Source: Barthelona sp. PCE (taxonomy: Eukaryota; Metamonada: BaSk clade). From it: 64,000 nucleotides of DNA. The notes below the pieces were generated by a model. That model was given only the letters and a program-made list of their open reading frames with translations. It searched no databases and was not told the DNA's origin. Positions 55,295-64,000 of the stretch are shown in pieces; position 1 is the first letter of the stretch; each line of letters opens with the position of its first letter. The stretch is from NCBI GenBank assembly GCA_040285745.1, contig JAUFOR010000003.1, positions 558,001-622,000 on the forward strand. The letters run 5' to 3'. The translations under genes were made by a program, and so were the position numbers.

Positions 55295-58200
55295 ATGGTT
55301 CGCACAAAAGTACTCTGGCACCAACAGCTGGACTCAGGAGCACCTATTCATGCAATTGCGTGGAACCCGCAAGGTACTCGTTTTGCTATCTCTAAGGACA
55401 ATGAAATTCTCATGTTTCGCGCAACAGATAAGGCACCCATGAAACAGCTTAAGGCGCACGAAGCACCGGTTTACGCTTTAGCTTGGAGCAGCACAGGACA
55501 GTATCTTATTTCGGGATCTGCGGATGGAGTTGTCATCATTTGGACTGCGGAATGTGAGGGAAAATCATCCTTCCAGCTCTCAGATGCTATTCAATCTATT
55601 GACTGCTGCCCTATTAGTAACATTTTTACCGTTGTATCCACATCACAATTTGCTGAGGTCAAGAGCATCACACAACCAGCAGAGAAGTCAAGTTTGGGCA
55701 ACGATGCATGTTGTATTAAGTGGGCTCCTGATGGAACGCAGTATGCAATTGGTTTTTTTGACGGATCGGTAGCTGTACGTAATACAGCTGGGTCTTCTCT
55801 GTACAAGTTGCGCATTCAATCACAGCAGCCCGTGTGGTGTCTGCAGTGGGTTAAAAAAGTTGTAGATGATCAGGAACGCTTGATCCTCGTTGTTGGTTGT
55901 TGGGATCAGTCCTTATCATTTTTTTCTGACACACAGCTGTTGCAGACTGTTAACATTGGGTTTGACCCATGTTTCATGGACTTTGTTAGTGACCAAAACC
56001 TCATTTTATGTGGTGGTTCAAGTGGAAAAGCCAAGTTTTACACACTTTCAGGTGTAGAGGTTGCCACAGTTGCAGAGGCTCAGAGCTGGATCTGGCAAGG
56101 CGCAATCAGACCGGACACGACACAGTTGACGTTGGGTACGTATAGCGGTACCATAGCATCTGAAATAATAATATTCCCCATGATTCATTCATTGTACAAC
56201 GACACATATGTTTTCTTGGAGAAACTTAATAATGTTGTCATCCAAAACACAATAACAGATGCAAGGTCACGTATTGTATGTCCAAGCACAGTGAAGAAGA
56301 TTGCAGTGTACGATAATAGGTTAGCAATCATGCTGGAAGATAAGATATTAGTCTATCGTTTGAACGTCAATGATCATGGTGGTTGGAACATCAAGCATTA
56401 CAGCAGTGTCCCGATGACCAACGATAGCGCGTTAATGTTGGTCACTGCCCAGGCTATGCTTTTCTGTTCTGACGTCTTAATTGAGGCCTACGACTTTTCA
56501 GCCAACATGCTCAAGAAATGGGAGTTCCCCGCCGCTATCAGATACGCTAAGGTGTTTACAAGTATAGCCGGCAATGAGGTTCTGCTTATAGGACTGAAGA
56601 ATGGTGACATCTACCGTATGTATCTTGGTGCTGATTTCTATACTCATCTACTGACAGTTAACGGTTCAGTACGCTGTATCGACTTTAACGCTAACCGTAC
56701 CAAGATTGCATGTGTCGATGGTCTTTCAACATTAACGATATACAATCTGAAGACCAAGACTGTAGAATATACACATAAGGGGATCACAACTTGTTCATTT
56801 AACAGATACCATGACGATTTAATATCTTTTGCAGGTCAGAAGACGATGTTTCTGAAATGTGATAAGTTTCCTATTATTGAGACATCACATAACGGTTATT
56901 GTGTTGGTTTCCAGAACAATAAGGTATTTCTACTTAATTTTAACAATGTTTCTATTCTTGATGTCTCATTCAGTATTGATATACGACGTTATGTTTCTTT
57001 GAATGAATTCAAGAAGGCTTGGAAATTATCCACACTTGGCTCAACAGATCAGGATATTGAGTATATTGGTATGTTTGCACTTCGTAACCTTAATTTCGAA
57101 GTAGCAAAACAGTGTTATCAGCGCCTGAAGAAGGTTTTTGAATATGAATACATTGTCGGTTTAGAGAAGAGTTTGAAGGCCGGTGTTGACAGGAATGAAT
57201 TGCAAGGACGTATCTACGCGTTCCTGGGTCAGTTCAAGCAGGCGTCTCAGTTCTTCCAGAAGAGCAACCCATCGCTTAGCGTTGAGATGTATTCAGACCT
57301 GTGTAAGTGGGAGGAGTGCCCACTGGTCACAAACGAGCTGATCGAGAGGCAAGCTACGTATGAGTATGATCTCGGTAACGTTCAGCGATCGGCACAACTG
57401 TATATGAGCATCAAGAACTTTGATAAGGCTGTTAAATTAACTCTAGAGGATGGTGAAATTGAAGGCATCTTGAAAATTGCAAGGTTGGTACCTCGTCAAG
57501 AGGTTGATTTGTTGAGGAAATTAAGTAATGTTCTCGTTAAATGTAATCAGATCGACGCTGCACGTGACATTCTCGTTAAGATTGGTGATCAAGCAAGTGT
57601 TATCAATTTGTTGATCCACGAAAAGGATTGGGATACGCTTTTTATACAGATCAAAACATATCCTGAGTATTCAACAAAGGTTCACACCGCATATGGATCG
57701 TATCTAATTGAGAATAATGAATTTGAATCAGCCATAGAACATTTGAATATGGCAGGAAACCTCGAGTCATCAATTGCTATTATGCGTCGACTCTTATTTT
57801 GTAATATCATGATTCACAACCTCCGAAGAATCTCCCTATTTTGTCAAAAACTCAATTTAGATACACTAGTTTTGATGGGTAAGACGACTAATAATAATAT
57901 GTTACGTGCTCTTTCAAAGTATTCTATAGAGACCAACAGACATGCGCTTCTGTACCACTGCTATGACTTAATCGAACGCCATATCAAGGTTCCTTTCTCT
58001 TCAATGAGTGACCGAGCTCTTTTTAATGCTTCAGTGTTGTTAATGGGATTTATCAGTGACTTGGATGTGTTACCGTACATGATGGATGTGTCGTTTGTCC
58101 TGTTCGTGCTTGCACAGAGCGCATATAAGCTCGGATGCAACAAAACTGCACGTGAGGCTCTCCAAAGTCTTTTACAACATAAAGTTAAGGAGCAAATCCA

Positions 58201-58693
58201 CCAACAAGCAACAAATTTATTCATTCAGCTCCGTGGCAAGCCGTTTTCGGATAACCAAGAGTTTGAATCATCATGCTCACAGTGTGGTAGTGCTTTGAAC
58301 ATTATCGAACCCAGTGACACATGTCGAGTGTGTAACACACAACGAGTTAGATGTATGGCCAGCTTTGAAATCATCCCTATTTGCGAGTTTTTCATTCCTC
58401 CTGAGATGGATGTTGAGAGAGCTATTCATTATGCAAATCTTGAGAGTGGAGAAGAGGTAACACTCCCGATGGCTGAATCTATCATGTTGTCTGAAGATGA
58501 TCTCACACTTCTCAGTCCAGATTCGGTGTTTGTGCATCAAAATGTGGATGCTGGTTTAACTTGTTTCTACTATTTAAGGGAAGACATTCCAATTTATATG
58601 TGTTCAAGTTGCGGTAAGTTCTTGCTTGATGAATACTATGAGGAGGCATGCTTGAACGGATCTTGTCCGATGTGTAACGTTGCGCTTGAATAA
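55295..58693 (+). CDS. IFT122: Intraflagellar transport protein IFT122 (IFT-A)
   Basis: A 1132-residue protein of full IFT122 length. Residues about 1-330 are WD40 repeats (HAIAWNPQGTRFAISKDNEILMF; YALAWSSTGQYLISGSADGVVIIW), then FPMIHSLYNDTYVF and VKKIAVYDNRLAIMLEDKILVYRL, strongly matching IFT122's diagnostic linker, and a second propeller to about 560. Residues about 570-980 are TPR-like helices (QCYQRLKKVFEYEY, FESAIEHLNMAGNLE). The C terminus has zinc-binding pairs CSQCG...CRVC (about 993) and CSSCG...CPMC (about 1102), as in the family. IFT122 is a core subunit of IFT-A, driving retrograde transport and membrane-protein entry in cilia. Its presence shows the organism builds flagella. 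Codons are ordinary. Tandem after the coiled-coil gene. Confidence 0.95.
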   Translation: MVRTKVLWHQQLDSGAPIHAIAWNPQGTRFAISKDNEILMFRATDKAPMKQLKAHEAPVYALAWSSTGQYLISGSADGVVIIWTAECEGKSSFQLSDAIQSIDCCPISNIFTVVSTSQFAEVKSITQPAEKSSLGNDACCIKWAPDGTQYAIGFFDGSVAVRNTAGSSLYKLRIQSQQPVWCLQWVKKVVDDQERLILVVGCWDQSLSFFSDTQLLQTVNIGFDPCFMDFVSDQNLILCGGSSGKAKFYTLSGVEVATVAEAQSWIWQGAIRPDTTQLTLGTYSGTIASEIIIFPMIHSLYNDTYVFLEKLNNVVIQNTITDARSRIVCPSTVKKIAVYDNRLAIMLEDKILVYRLNVNDHGGWNIKHYSSVPMTNDSALMLVTAQAMLFCSDVLIEAYDFSANMLKKWEFPAAIRYAKVFTSIAGNEVLLIGLKNGDIYRMYLGADFYTHLLTVNGSVRCIDFNANRTKIACVDGLSTLTIYNLKTKTVEYTHKGITTCSFNRYHDDLISFAGQKTMFLKCDKFPIIETSHNGYCVGFQNNKVFLLNFNNVSILDVSFSIDIRRYVSLNEFKKAWKLSTLGSTDQDIEYIGMFALRNLNFEVAKQCYQRLKKVFEYEYIVGLEKSLKAGVDRNELQGRIYAFLGQFKQASQFFQKSNPSLSVEMYSDLCKWEECPLVTNELIERQATYEYDLGNVQRSAQLYMSIKNFDKAVKLTLEDGEIEGILKIARLVPRQEVDLLRKLSNVLVKCNQIDAARDILVKIGDQASVINLLIHEKDWDTLFIQIKTYPEYSTKVHTAYGSYLIENNEFESAIEHLNMAGNLESSIAIMRRLLFCNIMIHNLRRISLFCQKLNLDTLVLMGKTTNNNMLRALSKYSIETNRHALLYHCYDLIERHIKVPFSSMSDRALFNASVLLMGFISDLDVLPYMMDVSFVLFVLAQSAYKLGCNKTAREALQSLLQHKVKEQIHQQATNLFIQLRGKPFSDNQEFESSCSQCGSALNIIEPSDTCRVCNTQRVRCMASFEIIPICEFFIPPEMDVERAIHYANLESGEEVTLPMAESIMLSEDDLTLLSPDSVFVHQNVDAGLTCFYYLREDIPIYMCSSCGKFLLDEYYEEACLNGSCPMCNVALE

Positions 58694-58849
58694 ATAACAG
58701 TATTGTTTTGCCTGTGATTGATTTTCTTCTTTTGCCTTAATTTTTTCAGTTTTTACCTGTATCCATGAGTTTACACGTGTATATGGATTATTTATGAGTG
58801 TGATGGCGCATATTAGAGGTAGAAGCTTGTTTAAAAGAATTTCACTTCT

Positions 58850-59137
58850 ATGGTTAAGATAACTAACTACTTAAAACGACTTGTGAGGGACACGTTAACT
58901 GTGGAGCTTAAAAATGGGTCAGTCGCACGAGGAACTGTTGAATCTGTTGATGGTTCAATGAATATTCTTTTAAAGGATGTTAAGGTTACGCTCCCGAAGC
59001 GACCAACTGAGATGTACGATTATTTGGATATTAGGGGCAGTCAGATTAGGTATCTGCTTTTTCCACAAACTCTAAGCTTAGAACGCTTTTTACAACCAGT
59101 GAAACCTTCTCGAAACCCACAGAAAAAGTCAAATTGA
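58850..59137 (+). CDS. SNRPD1: Core snRNP protein SmD1, lacking the RG tail
   Basis: A 95-residue Sm protein. Sm1: NYLKRLVRDTLTVELKNGSVARGTVESVDGSMNILLKDV; Sm2: YLDIRGSQIRYLLFPQTL, with the conserved IRG and IRY of SmD1. SmD1 is one of seven Sm proteins that ring the U1, U2, U4 and U5 snRNAs. In animals and yeast the protein ends in a long Gly-Arg tail that is dimethylated and bound by SMN; here the C terminus is only EPVKPSRNPQKKSN-like and has no GR repeats. The presence of an Sm core agrees with the introns found in the window. Its stop is 5 bases from that of the next, convergent gene. Confidence 0.9.
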   Translation: MVKITNYLKRLVRDTLTVELKNGSVARGTVESVDGSMNILLKDVKVTLPKRPTEMYDYLDIRGSQIRYLLFPQTLSLERFLQPVKPSRNPQKKSN

Positions 59138-59142
59138 TGATG

Positions 59143-59613
59143 TTACACAACTGTTTCAAGGTATTCGACAACAAGACCGTTTAAAGATGATTCACCTTCT
59201 TTTTTAGGTGTTTGACGGAGTTCATTGATGACCTCTACGGCTTCAAGGATAATTTCGGCAGTCTCTTCATTGTCACAGTGAATGCTGGTGATTAATGTCT
59301 CTAATAAATCATATTCTTCGTTTTCGTAATAATCCAACAGCTTACCGACTATAATTTCGCTTATATTATCTGTTTCAGGAATATTTTCTAGTTCTAAATC
59401 AATGCGACGCCTTAGAATAGATTCCCTAGTTCGAAATTCGCTTTTATCCCAATCCTTTGATCCCAGAGTCAAACCCACCGCCTTGGGGTTGTTTAGCAGC
59501 TGAAGAAAAGCTTCTGATAAAGGGAAAGCTTCTTTCAATTCTAACGTTCCCATTTTTGATCTTTTGTGTGTAGCTCTGGCGCTGTTAATTAGTCTAGCCG
59601 TTGGTGACTGCAT
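59143..59613 (-). CDS. Small helical acidic protein, unknown
   Basis: A 156-residue protein with a basic start (RATHKRSKMG) followed by helices rich in Leu, Glu and Asn (LSEAFLQLLNNPKAVGL, ISEIIVGKLLDYYENEEYDLLETLI, EETAEIILEAVEVINELRQ). This amphipathic all-helical design suits an adaptor or complex subunit, but no family is recognised. A second ATG gives MGTLELKEAF at residue 21, and could be the real start. The frame is open upstream to 59640 but without ATG. It converges with SmD1 (5 bases between stops). Confidence 0.6.
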   Translation of the reverse strand: MQSPTARLINSARATHKRSKMGTLELKEAFPLSEAFLQLLNNPKAVGLTLGSKDWDKSEFRTRESILRRRIDLELENIPETDNISEIIVGKLLDYYENEEYDLLETLITSIHCDNEETAEIILEAVEVINELRQTPKKEGESSLNGLVVEYLETVV

Positions 59614-59726
59614 GATACAAAATAAATCCAATAAATGCAAAAGATAAGGTAGATAAAAAAGTCAACAAATTTTGATATTTTTACATTGATAGATATGAAT
59701 CAAATAAAACAATTGCTCTGATTACC

Positions 59727-60299
59727 TTACCATTCCTTGAGGAAATCAGCAAACTTCAAAACAGCTTGACCACGATGGGAAATTGAATTCTTGTACTCAG
59801 CAGACATTTCGGCATATGTTTGAGCTTCCTCAGCCTCCTGTTGAACAGGTTCAAAGATGGGGTCCCAACCAAAGGCATGGGGACCTCTAGCCGGTACAAT
59901 CTTTCCCTGGCATTGTCCAACAAATGTGTATATTTCCTCGTCTACACCATTATTGAAACATAAAACGCACTCAGCATGGGCAGACTTATCCTCATAAGCC
60001 ATCAGCATGTTGTTGAGACCCTCATGATGTAACTTCTTGAGGAAGAACTTGATGAACGGACCAGGAAGGTTACCTATAGCGTGAAAACATAAACCTGTAT
60101 CTTCAACGATAATAGGGCCTGTGACGTCAGGATGGGCCATTGCAGCACGACATTTCATGATTGAAACCTCTTCAACAGACATTTCCTGAACCTCAGGACC
60201 TAAATCAACATCCAAAGCAACAACCTCCATTCCTTCGAGGATTTTCTCGACCTCTGCGGCCTTGTTCTTGTTGCCAGTAACAAATGTGATGCTTTCCAT
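59727..60299 (-). CDS. ITPA: Inosine triphosphate pyrophosphatase (HAM1/ITPA)
   Basis: A 190-residue protein with all HAM1/ITPA marks: the start ITFVTGNKNKAAEVEKIL, IIVEDTGLCFHAIGNLPGP, GPHAFGWDPIFEP and the C-terminal SHRGQAVLKF. ITPA hydrolyses ITP, dITP and XTP to their monophosphates plus pyrophosphate, keeping deaminated purines out of DNA and RNA. The length (194 in human) and single-domain build agree, and no targeting signal is seen, so it should be cytosolic. It lies tail-to-head with the small helical gene, both on the minus strand, and 180 bases downstream of the p24 gene. Confidence 0.95.
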   Translation of the reverse strand: MESITFVTGNKNKAAEVEKILEGMEVVALDVDLGPEVQEMSVEEVSIMKCRAAMAHPDVTGPIIVEDTGLCFHAIGNLPGPFIKFFLKKLHHEGLNNMLMAYEDKSAHAECVLCFNNGVDEEIYTFVGQCQGKIVPARGPHAFGWDPIFEPVQQEAEEAQTYAEMSAEYKNSISHRGQAVLKFADFLKEW

Positions 60300-60480
60300 T
60301 AATGAAATAAGTTAAAAAAATATAAGCAGCCCAAACCTGGTCCCTTTCTGTTCAAGTAGAAGAATCTCGTTCACCACATACGGATGAGTTAATTTTCACC
60401 CAATAATACAAGAAAAATTATGTGTAAGAGGTTAAAAAAAGGTTATTAGTCCATAAGTCCAATCCTATTTACTTCAACAA

Positions 60481-61110
60481 TTATAACACCTTCTCATGAT
60501 GTAAAAACTTCTTGATGTACAACATTTCGTATATACTTATACCAACAATAACCATAATAAAGAAAATTGTGAAACGGGGTACACGGCTGTTTGTTGCTTC
60601 ACTTGTATCACGCATATTTGCTTCTCGGTCACGAAGATACATTGCCTGGGCATGGACGTCACGTGCCATATCAAGGGCATACTGTACTTCAACGTGCAAT
60701 GGGTCAAGATGCTGTTTCATAGCAAGTTGTCTGTAATCACGACCGCTTTGTCCCACTTTGTAATCAAATTCAATGATTCGGGACCACTCGCTATTGGGGT
60801 CACTCTGAAAATGTGAAATAAAACAAAATCTGTGCTCACCATATGACTTTGAGCTGAATGCAAATTTGGTTTTGTCTTCTGTTACCAAGTCACGCTGATA
60901 TAGAGATGTTCCATCAGGATTGAACACCGTGAATGCAATATCAAACTCTTTCGTTGTCTCATCAAGAACTTGGACATCATGTGTGTAACCATTAATGAGC
61001 GTGCCCTTACCCAAGTCTTCGGAGAAACACTTCTGCCCATTGGGTGCCATATAAAACCGAATAGCGGAGGCTGCCGACAGGAAAAATAATACCAGCACCA
61101 AAAAACGCAT
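60481..61110 (-). CDS. p24 family (TMED/emp24) cargo receptor
   Basis: A 209-residue type I membrane protein. Residues 1-16 (MRFLVLVLFFLSAASA) are a signal peptide. The GOLD domain (about 20-110) holds the two conserved Cys (GQKCFSEDL, HRFCFISHF) of the p24 family. A coiled coil follows (about 125-165), then one transmembrane helix FTIFFIMVIVGISIYEMLYI and a short cytosolic tail KKFLHHEKVL with a di-lysine and an FL pair, as bound by COPI/COPII. p24 proteins shuttle between ER and Golgi and sort GPI-anchored cargo. The subfamily (TMED10-like delta by its size) is likely but not certain. The first ATG is 61110, and the frame beyond that begins with TTG. It diverges from the SMYD gene over 145 bases. 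Confidence 0.9.
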   Translation of the reverse strand: MRFLVLVLFFLSAASAIRFYMAPNGQKCFSEDLGKGTLINGYTHDVQVLDETTKEFDIAFTVFNPDGTSLYQRDLVTEDKTKFAFSSKSYGEHRFCFISHFQSDPNSEWSRIIEFDYKVGQSGRDYRQLAMKQHLDPLHVEVQYALDMARDVHAQAMYLRDREANMRDTSEATNSRVPRFTIFFIMVIVGISIYEMLYIKKFLHHEKVL

Positions 61111-61255
61111 TGATATGGGGGAAAATCTGTTTAACAAACAAATATGCGGTTAATCACACTGTGAGCTCTGCTCAAATGGATAGGTACAGCGAATTTACAG
61201 GACCAATAACTCCAAACAAGGAAATGGCTCATAATTACATTTTTCCCTCTCAACA

Positions 61256-62818
61256 ATGCAATTCGACAACGTCGACTTCGTGCCTGTGGATAACGACAAT
61301 CCCAAGGCTATCTTCGGGAATCACAAGTTTCAAGCAAACAAAGACATGAACGTAGGTGATGTCATTTTTACAGAGACTCCTTTATTCCGTACGCTAGCAC
61401 CTGGGTTCACAAACCGCATCTGTCCCAACTGTCTTGATCTTTTGCCAATGGATCAGTATCGTTCAGAGGAAATGGAATCAACAAAGAAGTGTGACGATTG
61501 CATTTTGTTTTTTTGCTCTGAAGAATGTCATAATGAATGTGACGTCCACCGTATGAACTGCCAATTCTTCAGTATCATGAGTAGCGAGGAGATGTCAGAT
61601 CAAATTGATATTATTGATGTTCATCTGTGGCTTTATTCCTTAATCTATCTGACTATGCTTCACGAAGGAAAGCTTGATATTCTCAAGGACCTTGCCCCTG
61701 CCGACTTTTCCGTTATGCCAATCGAAAGAATGGAGTATTGGTTGGAGCAAGCCGAACTGTTCAAGAATTTCCTCAAAAAGTACGATGATCGTTTCCCGTT
61801 GGAGGCAGAAAAGGTGACAGGCGAAGAGATTGCGCTTGCGTTCTACCATCTTAACACATTGCCCTGTCCCATGCCTTCCAAGAATGAAGAAATTAGCGAG
61901 GTTGGTTATGGTGTTTTCATTCACATGCATTACTTCCAACACAGCTGTGTCCCCAACGCCATCATCCACCAAAGCAACAAAGAGATTGTATTCAGGGCTG
62001 TTAAGCCGATCAAGGCTGGCGATGAAATCACAGTTTCGTGGATTAAGCTCTTCCAGTCAGCTCCCAAGAGACAGCAACAGCTCATGGGAATACGCGGAAC
62101 AAGGTGTCAATGTGAGCGATGCACTTCACCCGAGCGTGTCGAATATGACCAGCAATTTGATTCACTCGTGTGCCCTGAATGTGAGCAACAAGCTCTTGTC
62201 ATCACCCCTTCTAAGCAGGGCGTCTGTTATGCATGCAAGCACGTCACCAGTGATAAGTACATCACCGATATCCAGACTCAGCTGCGTCTTCTTGAGGACA
62301 CGTTCAAAACTATTCTGAACCAACGCTCAAACAATGAATTCGAGAAATTGTCTCGCGCAAGTAATCAGTACTGTAAGATCAGCGAGTATTGCAAGGCAAA
62401 GTTCGGAGAGAAGAATGCAGACTACCTTGAGGTTATTAAGAAGAGAACAACTTTAACAAAGCGTTTGCGTAATTGGAAGAGTGCATTAGAAGCAGTTGAT
62501 GAGGTTCTCCGCTGGGTTGATGACGAGAAGGTCATCACACCTTATAACCCAGAACGTGGTGAGTTGTTGCTTGCACGCATTTTCTACAGATTGGAGTGGA
62601 TTAAAGATTTGGAGAATGTAACTGTTGAAGAATTGAAGAAGCCTGCTCTGGCTAAAGCACTTAAGCGCGATATTATCAAGAAGAGGGAATTGCTGGACAC
62701 TGTAAGAGAAATATTCACTGTTGTTGAAGGTGAAAACTCTGCTCATATCAAATCAGCCGATAAGTTTGATTTAGTAATTGCTGAATTTATGAACGATCCC
62801 ACCATTGCCAGGAAATAA
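61256..62818 (+). CDS. SMYD-type protein lysine methyltransferase (SET + MYND)
   Basis: A 520-residue protein. The SET domain is split: the N part (MQFDNVDFVPV, FQANKDMNVGDVIFTETPLF) is followed by a zinc-binding MYND-like segment, CPNCLDLL...CDDCILFFCSEECHNECDVHRMNC (about residues 59-102), then a helical spacer. The C-SET part, about 220-285, reads HMHYFQHSCVPNAI (equivalent to NHSCxPN) and KAGDEITVSWI, with a Cys-rich post-SET CQCERC and CPECEQQ. The last 150 residues are TPR-like helices, as in SMYD2/3. SMYD enzymes methylate lysines of histones or cytosolic proteins using SAM. The key tyrosine of the SET C-part (GEEITISY) is replaced by Trp, so activity should be tested. Starts at the first ATG. 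Confidence 0.85.
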   Translation: MQFDNVDFVPVDNDNPKAIFGNHKFQANKDMNVGDVIFTETPLFRTLAPGFTNRICPNCLDLLPMDQYRSEEMESTKKCDDCILFFCSEECHNECDVHRMNCQFFSIMSSEEMSDQIDIIDVHLWLYSLIYLTMLHEGKLDILKDLAPADFSVMPIERMEYWLEQAELFKNFLKKYDDRFPLEAEKVTGEEIALAFYHLNTLPCPMPSKNEEISEVGYGVFIHMHYFQHSCVPNAIIHQSNKEIVFRAVKPIKAGDEITVSWIKLFQSAPKRQQQLMGIRGTRCQCERCTSPERVEYDQQFDSLVCPECEQQALVITPSKQGVCYACKHVTSDKYITDIQTQLRLLEDTFKTILNQRSNNEFEKLSRASNQYCKISEYCKAKFGEKNADYLEVIKKRTTLTKRLRNWKSALEAVDEVLRWVDDEKVITPYNPERGELLLARIFYRLEWIKDLENVTVEELKKPALAKALKRDIIKKRELLDTVREIFTVVEGENSAHIKSADKFDLVIAEFMNDPTIARK

Positions 62819-62830
62819 ATATATTTTGTT

Positions 62831-64000
62831 TTATTCACATTTTTCTGAATCTTCTTCAACCTCAACTTTTTCAGAAACTTCATGTTCGAGGTCTAAAGGT
62901 TTCACATCCTCATCCTTTGGCTGAGCTACGTGCTTAACCACGGCAGGAGTTAATGGATGCATCTCTTCTTCCAAACTGGTCTCAATAGCAGTGTTCCAAG
63001 CATTACCTAACGTATTTGCTCCTTTAAAGAAGCCTTTCACACGATCTCTAAGTCGACGCTTCTGCCCAAGCCCGATAAGTCGACTCTGTTGCTTTGTGAG
63101 CCCGAGATAACTGGCAATCACAGGCAACATAACACTTCGAGATTCAGGGACAGTTAAATAGTCTACAAAGAATTCTGCACATGCCGCACGATCAACGTAC
63201 AGTATAGGCACTGAAAGGTCATTGTTAATCTCAACCTCTTGATGGTCAAAACCCAAGGTTTCCAACAATGAACGTGTTTCGCTCGTTGCTGAAGTGGCTG
63301 CTGCTTCTACATCGATTGAGCATCTCATATACCACTGCATTAATGACTCATGCACAGCCTTAAACAAAGGAGCGTACTCGCAACTTTCACTTTTTTCGGT
63401 TGAAACCCGTTTCAATTCCTCAATTTCATTTTTCTTCATATCCAATTCCTTGTTTTGCGCTTCAATTGTCGATTCCAGATTGACAATCGATGAACGTAAA
63501 CCAGATAGGACACGCATGTTCTTCACCAACTCCAGCTCTCGATCAACAGCTAGCTTCTCACGCTCACTGTCCTTCTCTGATTGATTGGTCAACTTAACGT
63601 TAAGATTTGCTATTTCAGTATCTTTCTCGGTGATACAACTCTTCAAAGACTGTACTTCAGTGTTCAACTCAGTCATCTGATCTAAACGCTTCTTGTAAGT
63701 GTTTAACCTATCCTTCAGTCCTGCAATTGTCAATTCAAGATCACCAACAACGGTTTTCTTTGCAGCTAATTCTGCATTCAAGCCGTCTACCTCATTATCG
63801 AGTGCAACTTTTGCAGTCTGTAGTTCTGTCAATGAAGCTGAATTCTTTCTCAATGCTCCTAAGTGTTTCTTATTCTCGCTCATAAGCTTCTTAATGTAAT
63901 TAATTTGATCTTCAATATCAAACTGTTGAGTTTCTATTGTTTTTTTGAATGACAGTTCAGCAATCTTCAACTCTTGAAGTTCTTTTACCGTTTCATTATA
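62831..64000 (-). CDS. GRAB-domain golgin (GMAP-210/Rud3 type), 5' end cut
   Basis: The minus frame is open from 62831 to the right edge, so its N terminus is outside the window. At least 389 residues are visible. The first about 210 are heptad-rich coiled coil. Near 63065-63175 the EFFVDYLTVPESRSVMLPV and IASYLGLTKQQSRLIGLG stretches match the GRAB (GRIP-related ARF-binding) domain of GMAP-210/Rud3, including the LPVIxxxLxL and AGL-like elements. The end is acidic. GRAB golgins bind ARF1-GTP on cis-Golgi membranes and tether vesicles. The earlier spaced basic RDRVKGFFKGAN may contact membrane. The translated start at TTG 63970 is only an artefact of the edge. Converges with SMYD. Confidence 0.7.
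   Translation of the reverse strand, partial: YNETVKELQELKIAELSFKKTIETQQFDIEDQINYIKKLMSENKKHLGALRKNSASLTELQTAKVALDNEVDGLNAELAAKKTVVGDLELTIAGLKDRLNTYKKRLDQMTELNTEVQSLKSCITEKDTEIANLNVKLTNQSEKDSEREKLAVDRELELVKNMRVLSGLRSSIVNLESTIEAQNKELDMKKNEIEELKRVSTEKSESCEYAPLFKAVHESLMQWYMRCSIDVEAAATSATSETRSLLETLGFDHQEVEINNDLSVPILYVDRAACAEFFVDYLTVPESRSVMLPVIASYLGLTKQQSRLIGLGQKRRLRDRVKGFFKGANTLGNAWNTAIETSLEEEMHPLTPAVVKHVAQPKDEDVKPLDLEHEVSEKVEVEEDSEKCE

Noticed and set aside
1-64000. tRNA, rRNA, snRNA, CRISPR, transposon, bacterial promoter, origin
   Set aside because: I looked for T-loop GGTTCRANTC boxes, U6 ACAGAGA, U1/U2 ends, direct repeats with spacers and transposase motifs and saw none. Ribosome binding sites and operons do not apply to this eukaryotic sequence.

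Overview
This window is nuclear DNA of a eukaryotic microbe, probably a free-living or anaerobic flagellate. It is compact: about 37 protein genes in 64 kb, on both strands, with spacers mostly of 5-470 bases and several convergent pairs that touch or overlap. It is intron-poor; I could support only three introns. All lie near the 5' end of their gene, start with GTATGT or GTACGT, and end in CTCACATTTAG or CTAATATTTAG, so the likely branch point is fused to the 3' splice site. That layout, an IFT-A subunit and several axoneme/centriole-type proteins point to a flagellated protist. Short introns with branch point and acceptor joined are known from metamonads, so a metamonad is my best guess, but this is inference. 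Nothing in the window suggests a prokaryote, virus, plasmid or organelle.

Layout. 1-10.8 kb: a cut-off unknown gene, the OST subunit DAD1/Ost2, an MFS transporter with an acidic tail, the 18S-processing factor Rcl1, a coiled-coil protein, an SDR epimerase/reductase, a DONSON-like replication factor and the COMPASS subunit RBBP5/Swd1. 10.9-26 kb: a first pecanex protein, an LRR/IQ protein, PABPN1-like nuclear poly(A) protein, a stefin, a SHIPPO-repeat protein, several small unknowns, a four-CBS protein and the SIN3 corepressor. 26-38 kb: a nitroreductase, an unusual RRM + OLD-like ATPase/Toprim-like protein, the helicase Dhh1/DDX6 (with intron), an Sfi1-like IQ protein, ribosomal protein uL11-type RPL11/uL5 (with a 442-base intron) and an acidic/basic low-complexity protein. 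38-48 kb: an ARF-like GTPase (intron inside the P-loop), a large unknown, a SARNP/Tho1-like protein, a second pecanex, a Vma12-like V-ATPase assembly factor and site-2 protease. 48-64 kb: the cytosolic transglucosidase DPE2, a DRAM/Frag1-like membrane protein, CAF-1 p60, a coiled-coil protein, IFT122, SmD1, ITPase, a p24 cargo receptor, a SMYD methyltransferase and a GRAB-domain golgin running off the right edge.

The genes are unrelated housekeeping neighbours rather than operons. By theme they cover chromatin (RBBP5, SIN3, CAF-1 p60, SMYD), cilium/centriole (IFT122, SHIPPO, LRR-IQ, Sfi1-like), secretory pathway (DAD1, p24, S2P, golgin, Vma12-like, pecanex) and RNA (Rcl1, PABPN1, Dhh1, SARNP, SmD1). 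Many start codons follow a pyrimidine-rich stretch. No tRNA, rRNA, CRISPR array, transposon or origin could be supported. Starts were placed at ATG codons; where a longer frame exists upstream this is stated.
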